This document shows, piece by piece, positions 46,206 to 59,249 of a stretch of DNA of 64,000 bases (position 1 is its first letter; each line of letters opens with the position of its first letter). Both the position numbers and the translations under genes were made by a program. This stretch comes from Reticulitermes lucifugus (Eukaryota; Arthropoda; Insecta; Blattodea; Rhinotermitidae): assembly GCA_026260175.1 (NCBI GenBank), contig JAKCWW010000164.1, positions 1 through 64,000 on the forward strand, written 5' to 3'. Below the pieces are notes generated by a model. The model was not told the DNA's origin. It made no database searches and saw only the letters and a program-made list of their open reading frames with translations.

Positions 46206-47110
46206 ATTATCTGCCCCATAATTGCTATAGTAAGGTTTAACGCCTCGCAAAATGTAACTGCCATAATATACCAACTAAAACAAGGGGTCTGTTATCACGC
46301 CAAGAGTTCTGGAGCTGATGGCCATTTTAGTAACGATGAAACGCGCATCAACTTTGCCTCTTAGAAGGTAAAAAGGCCCCTGCCTCCTACCTCATCACTC
46401 GAGGGTTAAAAAAACTTTTCCCTATAAAATAATAATCACCAAGTAGGGGGCAGGCGTGTAAATGGTATTGCGGGCGGCGGCAGATAATTGGCTGGGGTCA
46501 TGCATCGTAACACCAGGAAAATAATAATAAGGCAATCGTGTTTTGTCTTAGCCGTCGTCAGCATGCAGCCGCCACACATACAGTGGGCCATAAAAGTGTA
46601 TTAGATGATCCGAAAACATTAATCTTCCCTTCATATTACGGATTTATTAATTGGGCTAGTATTCTATTGCACAGCCTGATTTTATCGTTATTCCTAGCAG
46701 CATTTGAAAACCAAAGTCACCTTTAAAGGACATCCTGAAGCTGAGATTGTATAAGGAAAAACGTGATGTCTTTATGGATGAGTTTATTTATTACGTCATT
46801 AAACTGGCTGTCCTTTGATATACGGAATGTAGTCTATTTTATATTGACACTGACATTTCAGAAGCGTTTTGGTACTCCCGCCTTATCGATGTTAATTTTC
46901 AATATATGTATTATATCGTGTGTATTACTTAACGGCTCTATCAAATGTTCAGTCTATACAGCGTCGAATAATGTGATAATCATAAAACATAAAATTACTT
47001 TTTGAATTTTGTGTTATTTGTACCGTACACTTTCATGATTATATAAAATCGTGTTCCGACAAATGTACACTCTTTATTATCTGTTATTTAATACACTTTA
47101 TATTAAAAAT
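46206..47110. other. AT-rich DNA, nothing recognised
   Basis: An 80-codon hydrophobic frame at 46763-47005 has no family I recognise. Confidence 0.4.
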
Positions 47111-47155
47111 AATCCAACATGTTTCGAACCATGTCACAGTTCATCCTCAGGGACT
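47111..47155 (-). ncRNA. Hammerhead-like ribozyme motif
   Basis: On the minus strand: AGUCC, CUGAGGA, U, stem GAAC/GUUC with a nine-base loop, GAAACAUGU, U, GGAUU. AGUCC and GGAUU pair over five positions, one of them G-U. The core matches the copies at 32341 and 34103, while both stems use different bases. Confidence 0.6.
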
Positions 47156-47276
47156 GAATTATTTATTACACCAGCTATCTATGTATGGTAATCATTAAAA
47201 TATATAAGTTGGTTTGATAAAGTGCCGTTAACTGTGATGAGTTTTGGACACTGTATCAGCTACATCATGCTCGCCA

Positions 47277-47310
47277 TTTGTTTGCTAGTGGTATGCCACT
47301 AGCAAACAAA
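47277..47310. repeat. Perfect 15-bp palindromic hairpin
   Basis: TTTGTTTGCTAGTGG, the loop TATG and CCACTAGCAAACAAA. It lies about 120 bases from the motif at 47111, where a fold-back like 34041-34393 would have its centre. No second arm was found. Confidence 0.8.
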
Positions 47311-50300
47311 GTGTCAGTACATAAACAAGCGGCCAGTTTTCATGAGAGGTAAAGAACATTCACGTACTCTTTAAATTAAACGACAAATCAAAGCATTCAA
47401 TGGTATAATCATGGTAAAAAATTATTCCATTGGAACTTATCATCAACTTTACTAACATGGCTTCTTCGTAAATTCTGGAAATCAAGCACAATAGCATTAT
47501 TTAGGCTGAGGAAACAATATTCCGAAAATCAAATGGACGCAGAGAATTAAGTTGTCTTTTTAATGTTTATTATCGAACAAAATACTAATTTGTTTGTCTC
47601 GGACCTATTTTACTCTAAATTCTGCGGTGTCAAGAGTACGTATGTCACAAATTCTATTATACCTAAATTTAGAGGATCTCCTCTTGCTATATGTTATTAC
47701 AGGAATAACACAGCCTACTTGTTACATAAAATGTATGCAGCAAGTCCAAGTGCCAACTGATGTTTTTGGTTCGCACAGTAGAGCAGAAGATTAAGCCGTC
47801 AGTGTGAGGAGTAAGCCGTGCATGTTTAAGGCGAGCGGCCGTATCGACCAGCCGTTTTTAGTAACAATGTGATGGATTCATACTCTCTGCAACGACATAA
47901 ATATAACGAGAATCGTTCCAGATTTGGGCGTTTGTATTACTTGCGCCTACGAATATTTTAACAAACCTGTGGACAACGTTATAGGTGGTACAGCGTCGCA
48001 CATAGTGTGAAGATAGCCATAGTTGTGTTAGAAGGAAGATGTCCAGACATTGTTAAGGTAATATCTCTACATATGTCTAAGTGTACCAAGAAACTGCGGC
48101 AATCGTGTATACAGTACAGTAATAAGAACACAGAAATAAATCAATTACCGCCCTTTCACTCGAATACAATTTGGATTCATTGCCAGTGCTGAGGCAAACA
48201 CTTCCTTGTTCTGAACAGAAATAATAATTTTTTACATCTCAGAGCGTAATTCTTCAATTCTTTGTGGATTATTTCTGTCGGAATTTGAGCAATACTTCGT
48301 GAGCTATTGCTTTGCAAGTTTTCAATATTAGTCCTAACCTCAAAGAGTCTAGGCTCTGGTACTAATGGCTCAGCTGTGTGTTATGTCGGTACTGTCATCA
48401 TTATCCCATTTACATCCAGTAGCTGACAGAATACTTTGTGTATATGTTTCCAAAAGTCCAGGCCCTGTGTAACATTTCGCAAGATTCTGGTTTTCTAAGG
48501 TGAGGAGACGGTAGCCCTTTCCCAACACTCAAGCTAGAGGACCAACCCCGTCGACTGCCCACGACTGCTTGTTATATTCGTAGTTTCCTCCATATGTGGA
48601 GGCCATCTCCTATATCCGAAACCTATAAATATATGCATAATATTTTAATATTAAAGATATTTATATTTACATCTCCGAGTAATTTATATTCGACCTACGT
48701 AAGTGAACCTCAAACCTGAAGTGAAAACATGTGTCAGCGAATGCTTGTAATTTGCAATAAACCTTATGCCTAAGAGAAGTAGTGCTGAAGGTACGCTATT
48801 CTTAGCAGCATACTTTAAGTTTCATTACCTAATTTATCATATGAAACTCAGGAAAATCACAAAAATGTCTCAAGACAAGAGGTTTCAAATCCAAAGCATG
48901 TACTTCCGCAAAATGAAACCGTAAGAACTGTCCCGATGTTTTCTGCAGCAAATTACAGCAGGTTTAGACATAAGTATTTCAGACTGGGCCGTACCTTCTC
49001 TGTTCATTTCCTTGCTTCTATCTGTTGAACAAAATTAACTCACTACAGGAGTGAAGATTACAAGAATAAAGTAACCTATGAAGGCGAGAAACTGCAGCAC
49101 CTCCCAGTTCGGTACACACATGGAAATCAGAAAATTTTCGATACGTTATGAGCTTTTTCTTAGTCACGCAAGCATTGAGCCATTTTGGACCTTGTTCCAA
49201 AGTCAGATAGTAAAGATCATGTAAATAAATAAATAATGCACATTTTACTGCATTAATCAACAGATTAACTGCATGTCCAATTCATGCAGTCCTAAGTCTC
49301 TTCTGTACAAATGTGTCGACATAGCATTCCATAAACATCACAAAGTTCCACGCCATGATACTGCGTACCTCGATTTGCGAGACTTCAGCCTCATAGGTCT
49401 CTATACCAGTGGCTTATATTGAGGACTGTGACTTGTGCTGATTTGCGTTATCTTAGCTATTTTAACAGGTGTGAAATTCCAACAGATGGAAGCGTAGATA
49501 TTCACGTAATGTGCAAGAGAAAGAATGCCTACATAAACATTTGTAATAGTTTTAAGTCTAGCGTGTTTAAATCTTTGCATCACGTAGTATAAATCGAAAT
49601 AAAGGCTGTGGATTAAACTCCAGATATTTCTAAGAAGAACGCCCGATTAATAGGAATACTGCAGGGTTTAAGTATCTTTAATCCTCAAATAATTTATCAA
49701 AATAACAGGTTGTTATGAACCGCGTGTTATCCAAATGCCGTACGCTGTAACCCCCAATATTCAACGACATAAAAATAGTAATAATTCTGAATTCTCAATT
49801 CTCTAGGCAACACAATCCCTACCAAATATTTCGACAGATGTTCAGAGTTCCTTGTTCAAATTCTCGGCATTTCCAATTCAAATTTCCTTGCGGATACCTG
49901 TTGTCCTGTCAGAGAAAAATAACGGAATGCATCAGTTCCTGCAGTTAAATACTACCTAATACGGACAACCTTTTACATATGCCACGACCGCTTTCCCACT
50001 TTATGCTCCACAAACACCCTACCTGTAGCGGCTGTAGAAAGTAATAAACTCCATGTAACAGAGTCGTTGTTAAAAGTTAATAGGCAGTCAAGAAATGCCC
50101 TGTCTTTCGCTTGTCATGAGAGTTCTTTACCATGTTCGCAACAACCACTAGGCCGTACCTTAATACAGTTTAATTCAGGGCATATTACCATACCCTGCTC
50201 TCGTAAGACCCATACTGATATTATCCTTCCATCTACGTCTACGCCTATACCTCCCAAACTTACTCCTCCCTTCAGCTTTCCCGACAAAAATTTTGTGTTC

Positions 50301-50544
50301 ATTTCTCGCCTCACCCTGCTCACAGTTCGTCTAGAGAAAGTTAACTACATGATTAATTAGTTAATTAACTGATTCTATGGCAAATAGTCATTCTTAATAA
50401 GCTTATACTCATGCAACTAGTCAATAAAAACCTTGCCTTCTGTGTCACCCGCATATCCATTGCCGTGTACAAAATTTGTACAAAATTATATGTTCATACT
50501 TTAAATGTTGCAGACATGCAGGCATTTTACATGAGAAAGGTATC
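47311..50544. other. AT-rich DNA, nothing recognised
   Basis: Short overlapping frames occur on both strands, none of them recognisable. I see no repeat family. Confidence 0.4.
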
Positions 50545-50660
50545 AGCAAGTCCATGTGAGATTTGTGGGAACTAAGTGGCACTGAGGCGGATTTTTCTCG
50601 TACTTCTTCTGCCAGTATCATTCCATAAATTCAAGTTTCATTCACCACTGCAGCTACAGA
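50545..50660 (+). repeat. SINE family B, body fragment
   Basis: GTCCATGTGAGATTTGTGGG, AAGTGGCACTGAGG and TTTTTCTCGTAC match the family B body; the head is absent. Confidence 0.65.
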
Positions 50661-51055
50661 CTGCTGACAATCGACATCTTTGTTAAATAAAGCACTCTTA
50701 TCTCCCTCTCTCACTGCCTCTCAGAACTCGTTACGAAAGTAAGTTTAGATACTGGTTGTTATACTAAGTTACACGAGTGTACAGAGAAAATTACTATATC
50801 AATCTAACTGGCCAATGTTCATGTCAGCGAGTCAGTTAGGGTAGTGTACAGCTCCGTTATGTAGCTGTGCGGGGGTGATTGGGGGTTGAGGGTGCTCTGC
50901 TGTTTCCTCCCCAACACCTCGACTGTAATCAAGGGTGGGGGGAAAATCAGGCTAACGAATTCTTTACGAGAAGGCAACATGCGATCATGCATATTAGCGT
51001 GCGATATTCATACCTAGGGAAGCGCGACCCACTGCGGCCTGGGTTCTTGGTTTTA

Positions 51056-51088
<33 letters not shown>

Positions 51089-51654
51089 TGGAATTTGTGC
51101 GTCCCCTTATGGGCAAATTTTTTTCTACAAATCTGGCAATCTTACCTCGCGCCTCAAGTCACAAACAACTCGTTGTTCAAGTTTGTTACGTGATGTTCAG
51201 GAAATAAAGCAGGAGGCAATGGGTGGAGCATACGCGTGGGACAGCTGTAACATGCATACAAAATTGTAGACAGTAAACCTAGATCTAATTTGGACTGGAG
51301 GGTGATATTAAAATTTATGTCAAAGAAATAGGGTATGGGGTGTGGACTGAAGTCATCTGTCCTAGAAAAGAGACCAGTGACATCATCCTACACACACAGA
51401 AATAAAACTTGAGGCTTCAAAGGAAGTTTTGTGAATATGTCAGAAGCAGCTTGTCGAGAAGATCTCTGCTGCAGGGAGTTAAGTTTCTTAGTTATTTAGT
51501 TACGTAAGACATATATCAGATGATCAGAAGACCTATACCTATGTAGAAGGGTCAGGAAAATGGACCTGCTTATGCGTTTCCAGTTGTAGTATTTAACGTC
51601 CCCATGACACCCTTGCTTAATGCAGCATCAAATTCACCTTGTCTATCAGACAGA
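50661..51654. other. Unique DNA, nothing recognised
   Basis: Besides the ATT microsatellite I see no gene or repeat family. Confidence 0.4.
51056..51089. repeat. (TTA)n microsatellite
   Basis: About eleven TTA units. Confidence 0.95.
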
Positions 51655-51805
51655 TAAACGTGGATTACTGGTGAAATTATACACTAACAGGAGAAAGCTA
51701 AAGTATTCGGAGAAAAATCTGCCTCAGTGCCACTTTATCCACCAAAAATTCAACGTGGACTCTGCTAGGACTGCACGAAAGCCACAGCAATGACCAGCCA
51801 GCGAC
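51655..51805 (-). repeat. SINE family B, old reverse copy
   Basis: CTAACAGGAGAAAGC, GAGAAAAATCTGCCTCAGTG, CCACTTTATCCACC and ACGTGGACTCTGCTAGGACT follow the reverse of family B. Confidence 0.7.
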
Positions 51806-52114
51806 GGTCTGTCTGAGATGTTCATTTCTGAGTGAATATGTTTTACACCGAATGCCTCCAAAAACGCACAGATGATACCAATAATGTTAGAGCTCGGGAG
51901 TATTACAGCACCTGCCCTACTTAGACTGAACCCATGACATGAACGGTCTTTAACCCCTCCTCTCACACTTTGTCTACACGAAAGTGCTATTAATTGTCCG
52001 GACTCACTCCCCTTGTAGTCCCTATCAACTATACGAAAAATTGATTGTGGCCATGTAGTTACGTGTGGCTGATAAGACAGGTAACTATGGTCACTCACGA
52101 CACGGTGTGTGGAG

Positions 52115-52160
52115 GGGGGCAGTAGCGTGTTTGTGTCGTATTAGGGATCGAATCCCGTAG
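52115..52160 (+). repeat. tRNA-like SINE head fragment
   Basis: GGCAGTAGCGTGTTTGTGTC followed by GGGATCGAATCCCGTAGATG gives a T-arm-like B-box word downstream of a weak A-box. No complete tRNA fold is visible. Confidence 0.45.
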
Positions 52161-52439
52161 ATGGTGGTATTGTTTTTGGCTACGTATAGGATACTTTCGC
52201 ATTACCTTACTGATCTGATAGAGTAGTCAAATTTTCAAGTTATTTACCAATTCTATGTCGCCTTTGCCAAAAAGAACAGTAATTATATAATGATTAGATG
52301 CTGTGGTCTCTTTACTAGAGGACCAAATTATGGGACATCTGTACAGGCGAACTGTGTTGGATGGTCCGTTATTATTCTGGTTATCTCCCGAAAAATTCCG
52401 GAATGGTGCATTAAATGGACCAACATTCCAGGTCGGTGT
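52161..52439. other. Unique DNA, nothing recognised
   Basis: Overlapping frames on both strands; no family recognised. Confidence 0.35.
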
Positions 52440-52590
52440 GATGACCCAAGTGTTCACGGTCCTGACTTGTACTCGGAAATACTACTCCGAATATCGCCAG
52501 GGACGCCGACTATTCCGACTGAAGTTTTTTTGGTGGTTTCAGATCATCAACACATATTCCTGACAATTACTCAATTTTGGTGGCTACCAC
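52440..52590 (+). repeat. SINE family E copy
   Basis: GGTCCTGACTTGTACTCGGA and a weak CGAATATCGCCAGGGACG B-box region match the family E head. Confidence 0.55.
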
Positions 52591-53689
52591 GTACTGCCAC
52601 ATTTTTCCCAAGACACATTCACTAACAACGCTAGCATTTTAAGCTCTATAATCTGACATACTGACCGCGTTATTCAATAAAGCATGAATAAATAAACTAC
52701 AATAATTAGGACTTACGTCGTACCTCTCAATGTGTTATCGCAATTTACGACGGTTTACCACAGAGTTTAACAGAATTTAATAGTTTTAGAAACAGAAGCT
52801 GTAATTCATAGTCTCTCTATCATTAACATATTACTGAAATTATAAGAGAAGGCTAGTGGAGCGATAGGAAATGCGATTTTATTGTATGAGTTATCGTCAT
52901 TAGTGAATTTTGAAAATAATTGGCGAAAACTGAATGATGACGTACAGAGAGAAGAAGGACATTCAGAGAAGACATTGTTATGAAGCTGTTGTATAATAAA
53001 ATTTAAAAATTATTTGTGGAACTCAGATCCTCTAACCATAATCTTATCCACAGTCAAAATTTTCCTCCCGGTATGTCTTCGGAATTTCAGCTTATAAATA
53101 CGATTATTTAGGGCCAAAATTCATAAATGTTGATCAGTACCACCTAGGATCGGGAAGTGGCATAACAACATTACGGTGTTCCTCCCCTCACTTCCCCAAT
53201 ATCTTGAACGTAGCAAGTGAGTATCTCGGGCGTGATTTGCTTTTCTGTTTCGCAGTGATGGCAATGGCCTGACTTGTAAACGGAGCGCAGGGACCATATA
53301 GAAGTCTGAAGGTGCGCTGTAGAAAAGAAAAGTGCTTCAAATTTGGTGTAACGGAAAGAAAGAACTGGAAAATATATGTCAGAATTGTGCAGTGGTTGTG
53401 CTCGGAAAAGACTTTCTCGGAGAGTAATAAGGAGCAACACTTCACTATAACACAAAGACGTTTTGGGGTTAATAATTCCCGTCGCTCCATTTAGAAAAGA
53501 TCTGGAGTTTGTTCTCTAAAATACATTATTCCTGTTTTATTTAATGACACTGCTAGTATCTCGCATTATATAGCATCATATAAGATCTAAAAAAATGTGC
53601 GAAAGATTTTAAAGAAACGGTCGTGGCCTAATTTAAAGCACCATTGCACCGTTTGACTGAAGAAGGAAAGGTAGTCTACAAATAGCGTA
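52591..53689. other. AT-rich DNA, nothing recognised
   Basis: Three overlapping frames at 53171-53494 on both strands match no family. Confidence 0.4.
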
Positions 53690-53955
53690 CTGTTATAGCG
53701 CTCGCTACGGGCTGTATGGTTCGGGGTTCGAACCCCAGTGGCGGTGAGATATTCCGCACTCGTCAAGATCTGCCCCGAGGCCCACCCATCCTTTTGTATA
53801 ATTGGAACCGGAGCTGTTTGCCGGGGGTAAAGCAGCTTTGTCGTTGACCACCCACCCTAATCTAGCGCCGATGCTAAAGAAAACATAGAAGTTTACCTCT
53901 ACGCCCCGCTGTGCCTGCATGGCATGTCATGGGGTGCAGTTGACCTTTTACATAT
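53690..53955 (+). mobile_element. SINE family D, with a GCTCGCTACGGGC head
   Basis: The tRNA-like head (TAGCGCTCGCTACGGGC, then GGGGTTCGAACCCC) is followed by the family D body: AGATCTGCCCCGAGGCCCAC, GGTAAAGCAGC, GTTGACCACCCACC, TCTAGCGCCGATGCTAAAGA and a TGCATGGCATG word near the end. Confidence 0.85.
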
Positions 53956-56213
53956 TACAGTTCCAGGAAAGCAAGAAAAACGTTATTTTATAGAGGTTAG
54001 ATCAATTCCACCTTTCATTGTTTTTGCCTGAAAGGATTTTAATAACTATACTCAAAATTATTATTTATTAATTACGTACAGAGGTAATATTCCTATTTAA
54101 ATACTCCTGTTTATATTTCATACCAAAGGTATTATTAAACGTTTCACAAATAAGAAGTGTTTCAAATGTTCTTCTTCATTATTATCCACAAAAGAAGGCA
54201 AGAATTTAATTTGCGCGGCACGTTTTGCTTTTGTCTTATAATTATGGTGCTTAAAAAGCGGTAGTTAGCCTGCCTGTACGCGTACGTCTTTAGGATTCCA
54301 GTTTCAAAATCATAAGATGTGGCTCTGGTTCACAGCTAACTTGAGGTAACGGAAAGTAATATTTAGTCTAATGGTTCTATATATTCATGCTGTAAACTCT
54401 AACAATATAAGTTGCAACAACAATGTCAGTCAAAAGTAGAAAATAAAATATTATTGTAGAAACAGGCGAAGTAATTTAATTTCCTGAGAGTGTAGTTTAC
54501 GTGCTGATGAATGTGGAGTTTTGAGTCTAACATGAATCACATGACTTTGACGGATTCCGAGTAAATAATGTAACAATAACAGAGTTTATGAACGCATTTT
54601 AAAGGATTTGTTTTCCTAGTAAAAGTAATGACACTTGTTTTACTGATGTTAGAATTTCAGAAATTTAGCAGTGCACAAAACTTGTATACAGTCGATATGG
54701 AATTGCATAAGAGTGCAGTAATTTATTAGACCCAAAACTCAACACGACTCTGTCGACTGGAATTCTATCACGCCCAATGACGCCATGAAGTCTGAACTCA
54801 CCCAGCAGAATTTTGTAACTCTGGACTACAGCCACCCGTCTTTTTCAAACTACAAATTTATGGTGACACAATTCAACGTCTTGAATTTAATACCTGTCAG
54901 GCTAGACGGCATGAACTCGATGCTCTTTATGTACCAGTAGGTCCACTTACAGATCTGAAACACTGTCCTCCCTTTTGGAGAGTAGAGGTTTCCGAATCCC
55001 TACTCGTAATTTCAGATATTTCTGCATTTTCTCTATCGGATGAAAAAAGTAACCTTCATCTCAGTGCCTAACAACAGCAAATTTGTTCCTCAGAGACGTA
55101 GTTATGTTACAAAAAGCAGTCAGTTTATGACTCTAGATTTTAAATTCACTGAAAATATTTGTACACACGTCGCTCACTTTGTTTTTGTATTAATGTAACT
55201 TAACAAAATTTCTCCATGAGTTTTCAGTCATCACTAAATTTTCATTTTTTCGTTGTTAGATGTAACTTCCTGGAATTAGTGCATTAGTTACTTGTGTACT
55301 AAAGAACTAAGAATTTAACTGAAATAGAATGTAAACTCATAACATTTAAATAGGATGTTGTGTCAGCTCTCATATGTATCTAGTTTCTTTCTGTTTTTTT
55401 TTGTTTTGTCTATTTTGTGTAACTGTGCCTTATTGGTATACAAACGTATGAATGTATTTGTGATCACTGGCCCTATTCTGTTAGGCCTGCACGTTAATAA
55501 ACTACATTACTATTGTTATTATTATTATTCCTTGAGCAGCTAATACAATTTTATCCAGTAGAAACATTTCCTTTTGCACAGAATAGGAAGCTCCATTCTT
55601 CCACATGTGCTGCTTGCTTGGCCTCTTTCATAAACAGAGGCCTTAAATTTATAATCCTAATATTATTACGAGTGGAGAAAACTTGTAAGCCTATTACGTA
55701 TGCTTTCGTAATGTTTCTCCTTTTTCCTGATTTGCGTCAAAGTGGCATGGTGCAGTGAAAATTTGCAAATTATAAATGTTACATGTTCTGTTAATCTTTT
55801 TATTAAAACCTGATTCAAATATGTCGTGCAATTCTACTTGAGACACTATATGTTCTTTGTAGTGACGGCAGTTATGTCAGTAACGTACTGAGTATTAATT
55901 TAATGTTATCAGTTCTGACATATCCAAAATTACAGTATTTAGGTACATAAAACCATAGTTTGGTGTAACGGAGAAATCTGCTGCCTCTGTCGTTAGGGTG
56001 AACTGTCTTCCTTGTTTGACACACTACATTCAGATGTCTCCTAGATTGTAGGCATTGAGATTATTGTGGCGTAAAATACCACGACTTCAAAAACTGAAAC
56101 GACAACCCATTTTCAGCTTACTCTTCCAATTTTTACCTGATAATTTCTTTCCAGATAAGTATTAGTTGCTGTTATTAAACACAACACAATATAAAATTCT
56201 CGTCTCTCTTCAC
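53956..56213. other. AT-rich DNA, nothing recognised
   Basis: I see no gene or repeat. The hydrophobic frame at 55355-55543 is probably chance. Confidence 0.4.
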
Positions 56214-56496
56214 AAGGTGTGGGTCGGAATAGCGTAGTCGGGACGGTCCGGGGATCGAATCCCGGTGGGGGCGAGGTTTTCAGCACCCGTCCAGACCGGC
56301 CCTGGGGCCTACCCAGCCTCTTGTACAACACGTATCGAGTCATTTCCGGGCGTAAAGCGGCCGGGACGTGGCGTTGACCATCCACCTCCATCTAGCGCCG
56401 AGGTTAAAGAAAGAGTAGAGCTATACATCTACTCCCCCTCTGGGCCTTCATGGCCTGTTCTAGGCTGTTACCTTTACCTTTACCTTTACCTACCTT
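56214..56496 (+). mobile_element. SINE family D, full-length, with CCTTTA tail
   Basis: The tRNA-like head (GGAATAGCGTAGTCGGGACG, then GGGATCGAATCCC) is followed by CAGACCGGCCCTGGGGCC, GGGCGTAAAGCGGCCGGGAC, GTTGACCATCCACCTCC, ATCTAGCGCCGAGGTTAAAG, GGCCTTCATGGCC and a terminal run of CCTTTA units (56470-56491). This is the reference copy for the family in this window. Confidence 0.9.
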
Positions 56497-57244
56497 CACA
56501 TGGTACAAGCAGTTTTGCTCAAACACTGCATATTGCAGCACAAAATATTACTTGCCTTTACGATATGGTACAGTGCACGCAGTTTGACGGTGAGCACTAC
56601 GCTCCTTGTCCCCTCCCACTTTACCTTCAATTTGCAGTCCGCTCCTAATAACAAGTTATCTTAGCTTGTAGCGATATTTTGTTTTCGTTACCTGAGCAAC
56701 GAATTAACATGTCAAACAGCACACAGCTGCTCCAGGTTGGTGCAATTTAAAATGGGGCGACACTGCAGACAGAAGCAGCCCAAAATCTGTGAATGAAGAA
56801 ACGAATAATTCACACAGACACCACATTAACACTAATTTCCTCTCATCATTTAAACAACTCCTTTAAGTGTGTGATAAGTGAATTATCCAACAAAATTAGG
56901 CTACAGATAAAATGATACACTTGTGCCTGTGCCAAACCCGCAAATTGTAGGAGATTAGAGGCAGTGGATACGGCTCCACTCGTCCTGATCTTCACATTAG
57001 CCGGACGAAAATCCTCACCTACACGCTTCGGCCACTTTACAGCGAAGATGTCCGGTGTCTAAGAGGGTTTGTTGACACCAGTGTTGGTTTTGAAGTGATG
57101 GCGAAGAGAAGAAGAAAGGGGGACATAAGAAATAAGAAAAACCTCTCAGAATAGACGGTATCACTACTGAGGTTTAAGCATGGCGTCACCCGAATAGAAA
57201 TCGTAAAGCTTCACTGCTTGAGTCAGATATCCTTGCGGTTATCT
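56497..57244. other. Unique DNA, nothing recognised
   Basis: I see no gene or repeat. Confidence 0.4.
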
Positions 57245-58800
57245 ACTCTAGCTGACTGTCAACAGACAAGCTGACTGTACGCCCAGCAACTACAGGCCCA
57301 TTTAGGCCATGATAAACAGTCTGCCAAACAGCCGGTTTGTCTGCCAGAACATAAGCACGGAGTCATTAAGTCTAACGGTCACTTAGCAGTCCATCAAACA
57401 TTTGCCCAGTCAGTCTATCGGTCACCTAGCATTCAATCGGTCATCTAACTAATAAGTCTGTCGGTCAGCTAGCAGCCAATCAATCATCTAGCCAAACAGT
57501 CCGTCGGTCAGATAGCAGTCAATAAGTCATCGACAATCAGTTTGTCGGTCAGCCAGCGCTCAATCAGTCATCTAACTAATAAGTCTGTCGGTCAGCTAGC
57601 GCTCAATCAGTCATCTAACTAATAAGTCTGTCGGTTAGCTAGCAATCAATCAAAACTCTATCCAGTAAGTCTGTCGGGCAGCTAGCATTCAATCGGTCAA
57701 CTAACCAATAAGTCTGTCGGTCAGCTATCAGTCAGTAAGTCATCTAGCCAGGCAGTCTGTCGGACAGCTAGCAGTCAATCGGATATCTAGCCAGTAAGTC
57801 TGTAGGTCAATTAGCAGTCAGACATCTAACCAATAAGTCTGTCGGTCAGCTAATAGTCAGTCGTTCCTCTAGCCAGTAAGCCTGTCGGACAGCTATCAGT
57901 CAGTCAGTGAAACATCTAGCCAGTAACGCTGTTAGCTAGCGACTCAGGTAAACACTTATGTCTGTGCAGTAATGTGGCCACCCAGCCAGTCAGGTGGACC
58001 AGCCAATAAGGTCGCCAGGTAGCCCGTCAGACATCTAGCCTCTAAGTCTGTCAGTTATCCTATCAGGCAGGCGTCTAGATATTGATGTTTTAATTTAGAT
58101 ATTCAGGTCTGGGACTCACCCAGCCCGTACTCAATGACTACCGGTTTTTTTTTTCCAGAGGATAAAGCGGCTAGACGTGAAGACGACCGATTACTCCATC
58201 TATCACCCAGGCTGAAAATGAGTGGAGATATGCTGCCACTGTCCTATATACCCTCATAGTAAGCACAGAGGCAACTTTATCTCAACATTGCCAGTAAGGT
58301 TGTTATCTAGTCAGTAATGTTATCAGGCGGTCAGGAAGACTTCTTGTCAGTAATGCTGTCAAGTATAAACTAAGGCACACATTAGGTCAGTAATGCTGTC
58401 AGCTACATAGTCAGACTAACATCTAGTTAATAGCGCCTTTAGCTCCTTTGTCAGACAGCTATACCAGCCTAAAATTCTGTTAGTTAAGCAATTAGGCAGC
58501 AATGCTACAGGTAGCCCTTCATGAAGATTTGGAGTCAAAATTTCTGTTAATTATGCAGTCAGGCAGATATCTAATTAATAACGCTGTCAGCTAACTAGTC
58601 AGTAGATATCTGGCCAGTAATAATTTCAGCTGGCCAGCAACACAGACATCTAGTCAGTCAGGCCGACATTTAAGCAGTAATGGTCTAGATACGGAGTCAG
58701 TACTTCTGTCAGACACAGAGTCAGGCAGAAGTCTAGGCAGCTAAACAGTCAGGCAGATATCTAAGCAAAAACTGTCAGCTAGTCAACCAGATGGTGGATA
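57245..58800. repeat. Degenerate 43-bp satellite built from CAGT/GTCA words
   Basis: The clearest units start at 57451, 57494, 57535, 57578 and 57621, spaced 43, 41, 43 and 43 bases. The unit is close to AATAAGTCTGTCGGTCAGCT then AGCNNTCAATCAGTCATCTA then ACC, and often holds the GCTAGC palindrome. Outward it degrades into GTCAG/CAGTAA words. A SINE fragment splits it at 58107-58265. No coding capacity. Confidence 0.92.
58107..58265 (+). repeat. SINE family D fragment inside the satellite
   Basis: GGATAAAGCGGCTAGACGTG, GACCGATTACTCCATCTATC, GCTGAAAATGAGTGGAG and TATACCCTCATAG follow the family D body. It lies between two blocks of the satellite. Confidence 0.65.
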
Positions 58801-59249
58801 TGTCGTGCGGTGCCAGTTACCCATTCTGTTGTGAAAACATCGGATAAATCCATGCGTATGTTACGTATATATAACTGAGAAATATTGTTTCAGGTTTGAT
58901 TTATTTGACGTGGAAACTTTTAAATCAACCAATCGCGTTTTGTCTGACTCCTCCTACTCCGCACGGCACTAATACCCAAGAGGCGTAAACTTAATACAGG
59001 AAACATAAGGGTGAATGCACAATGCTCGTGAACTTGAAGTTGAGCTTTACAGGCAGTACGATAGGGATGTCAGCCAGTATGATGCAGTGCGATAACAGTT
59101 AAATGACCTGCAAGGTGCAAAGCACAAATACGTGCTATCGTTAGAAAGAGAATTAATCCAGAACTGACTTAAACGTTACCCACACACATATATCTTGAGT
59201 TATTGAGTGAACGTTTACATGCCTCACTCGAAAATCAGATGTCTACTAC
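58801..59249. other. Unique DNA, nothing recognised
   Basis: I see no gene or repeat. Confidence 0.4.

Noticed and set aside
56265-56648. A 127-codon frame with an apparently complex protein
   Set aside because: It begins inside the full-length family D SINE and is a by-product of that repeat, as are the frames in 43456-43744 and 53705-53920.
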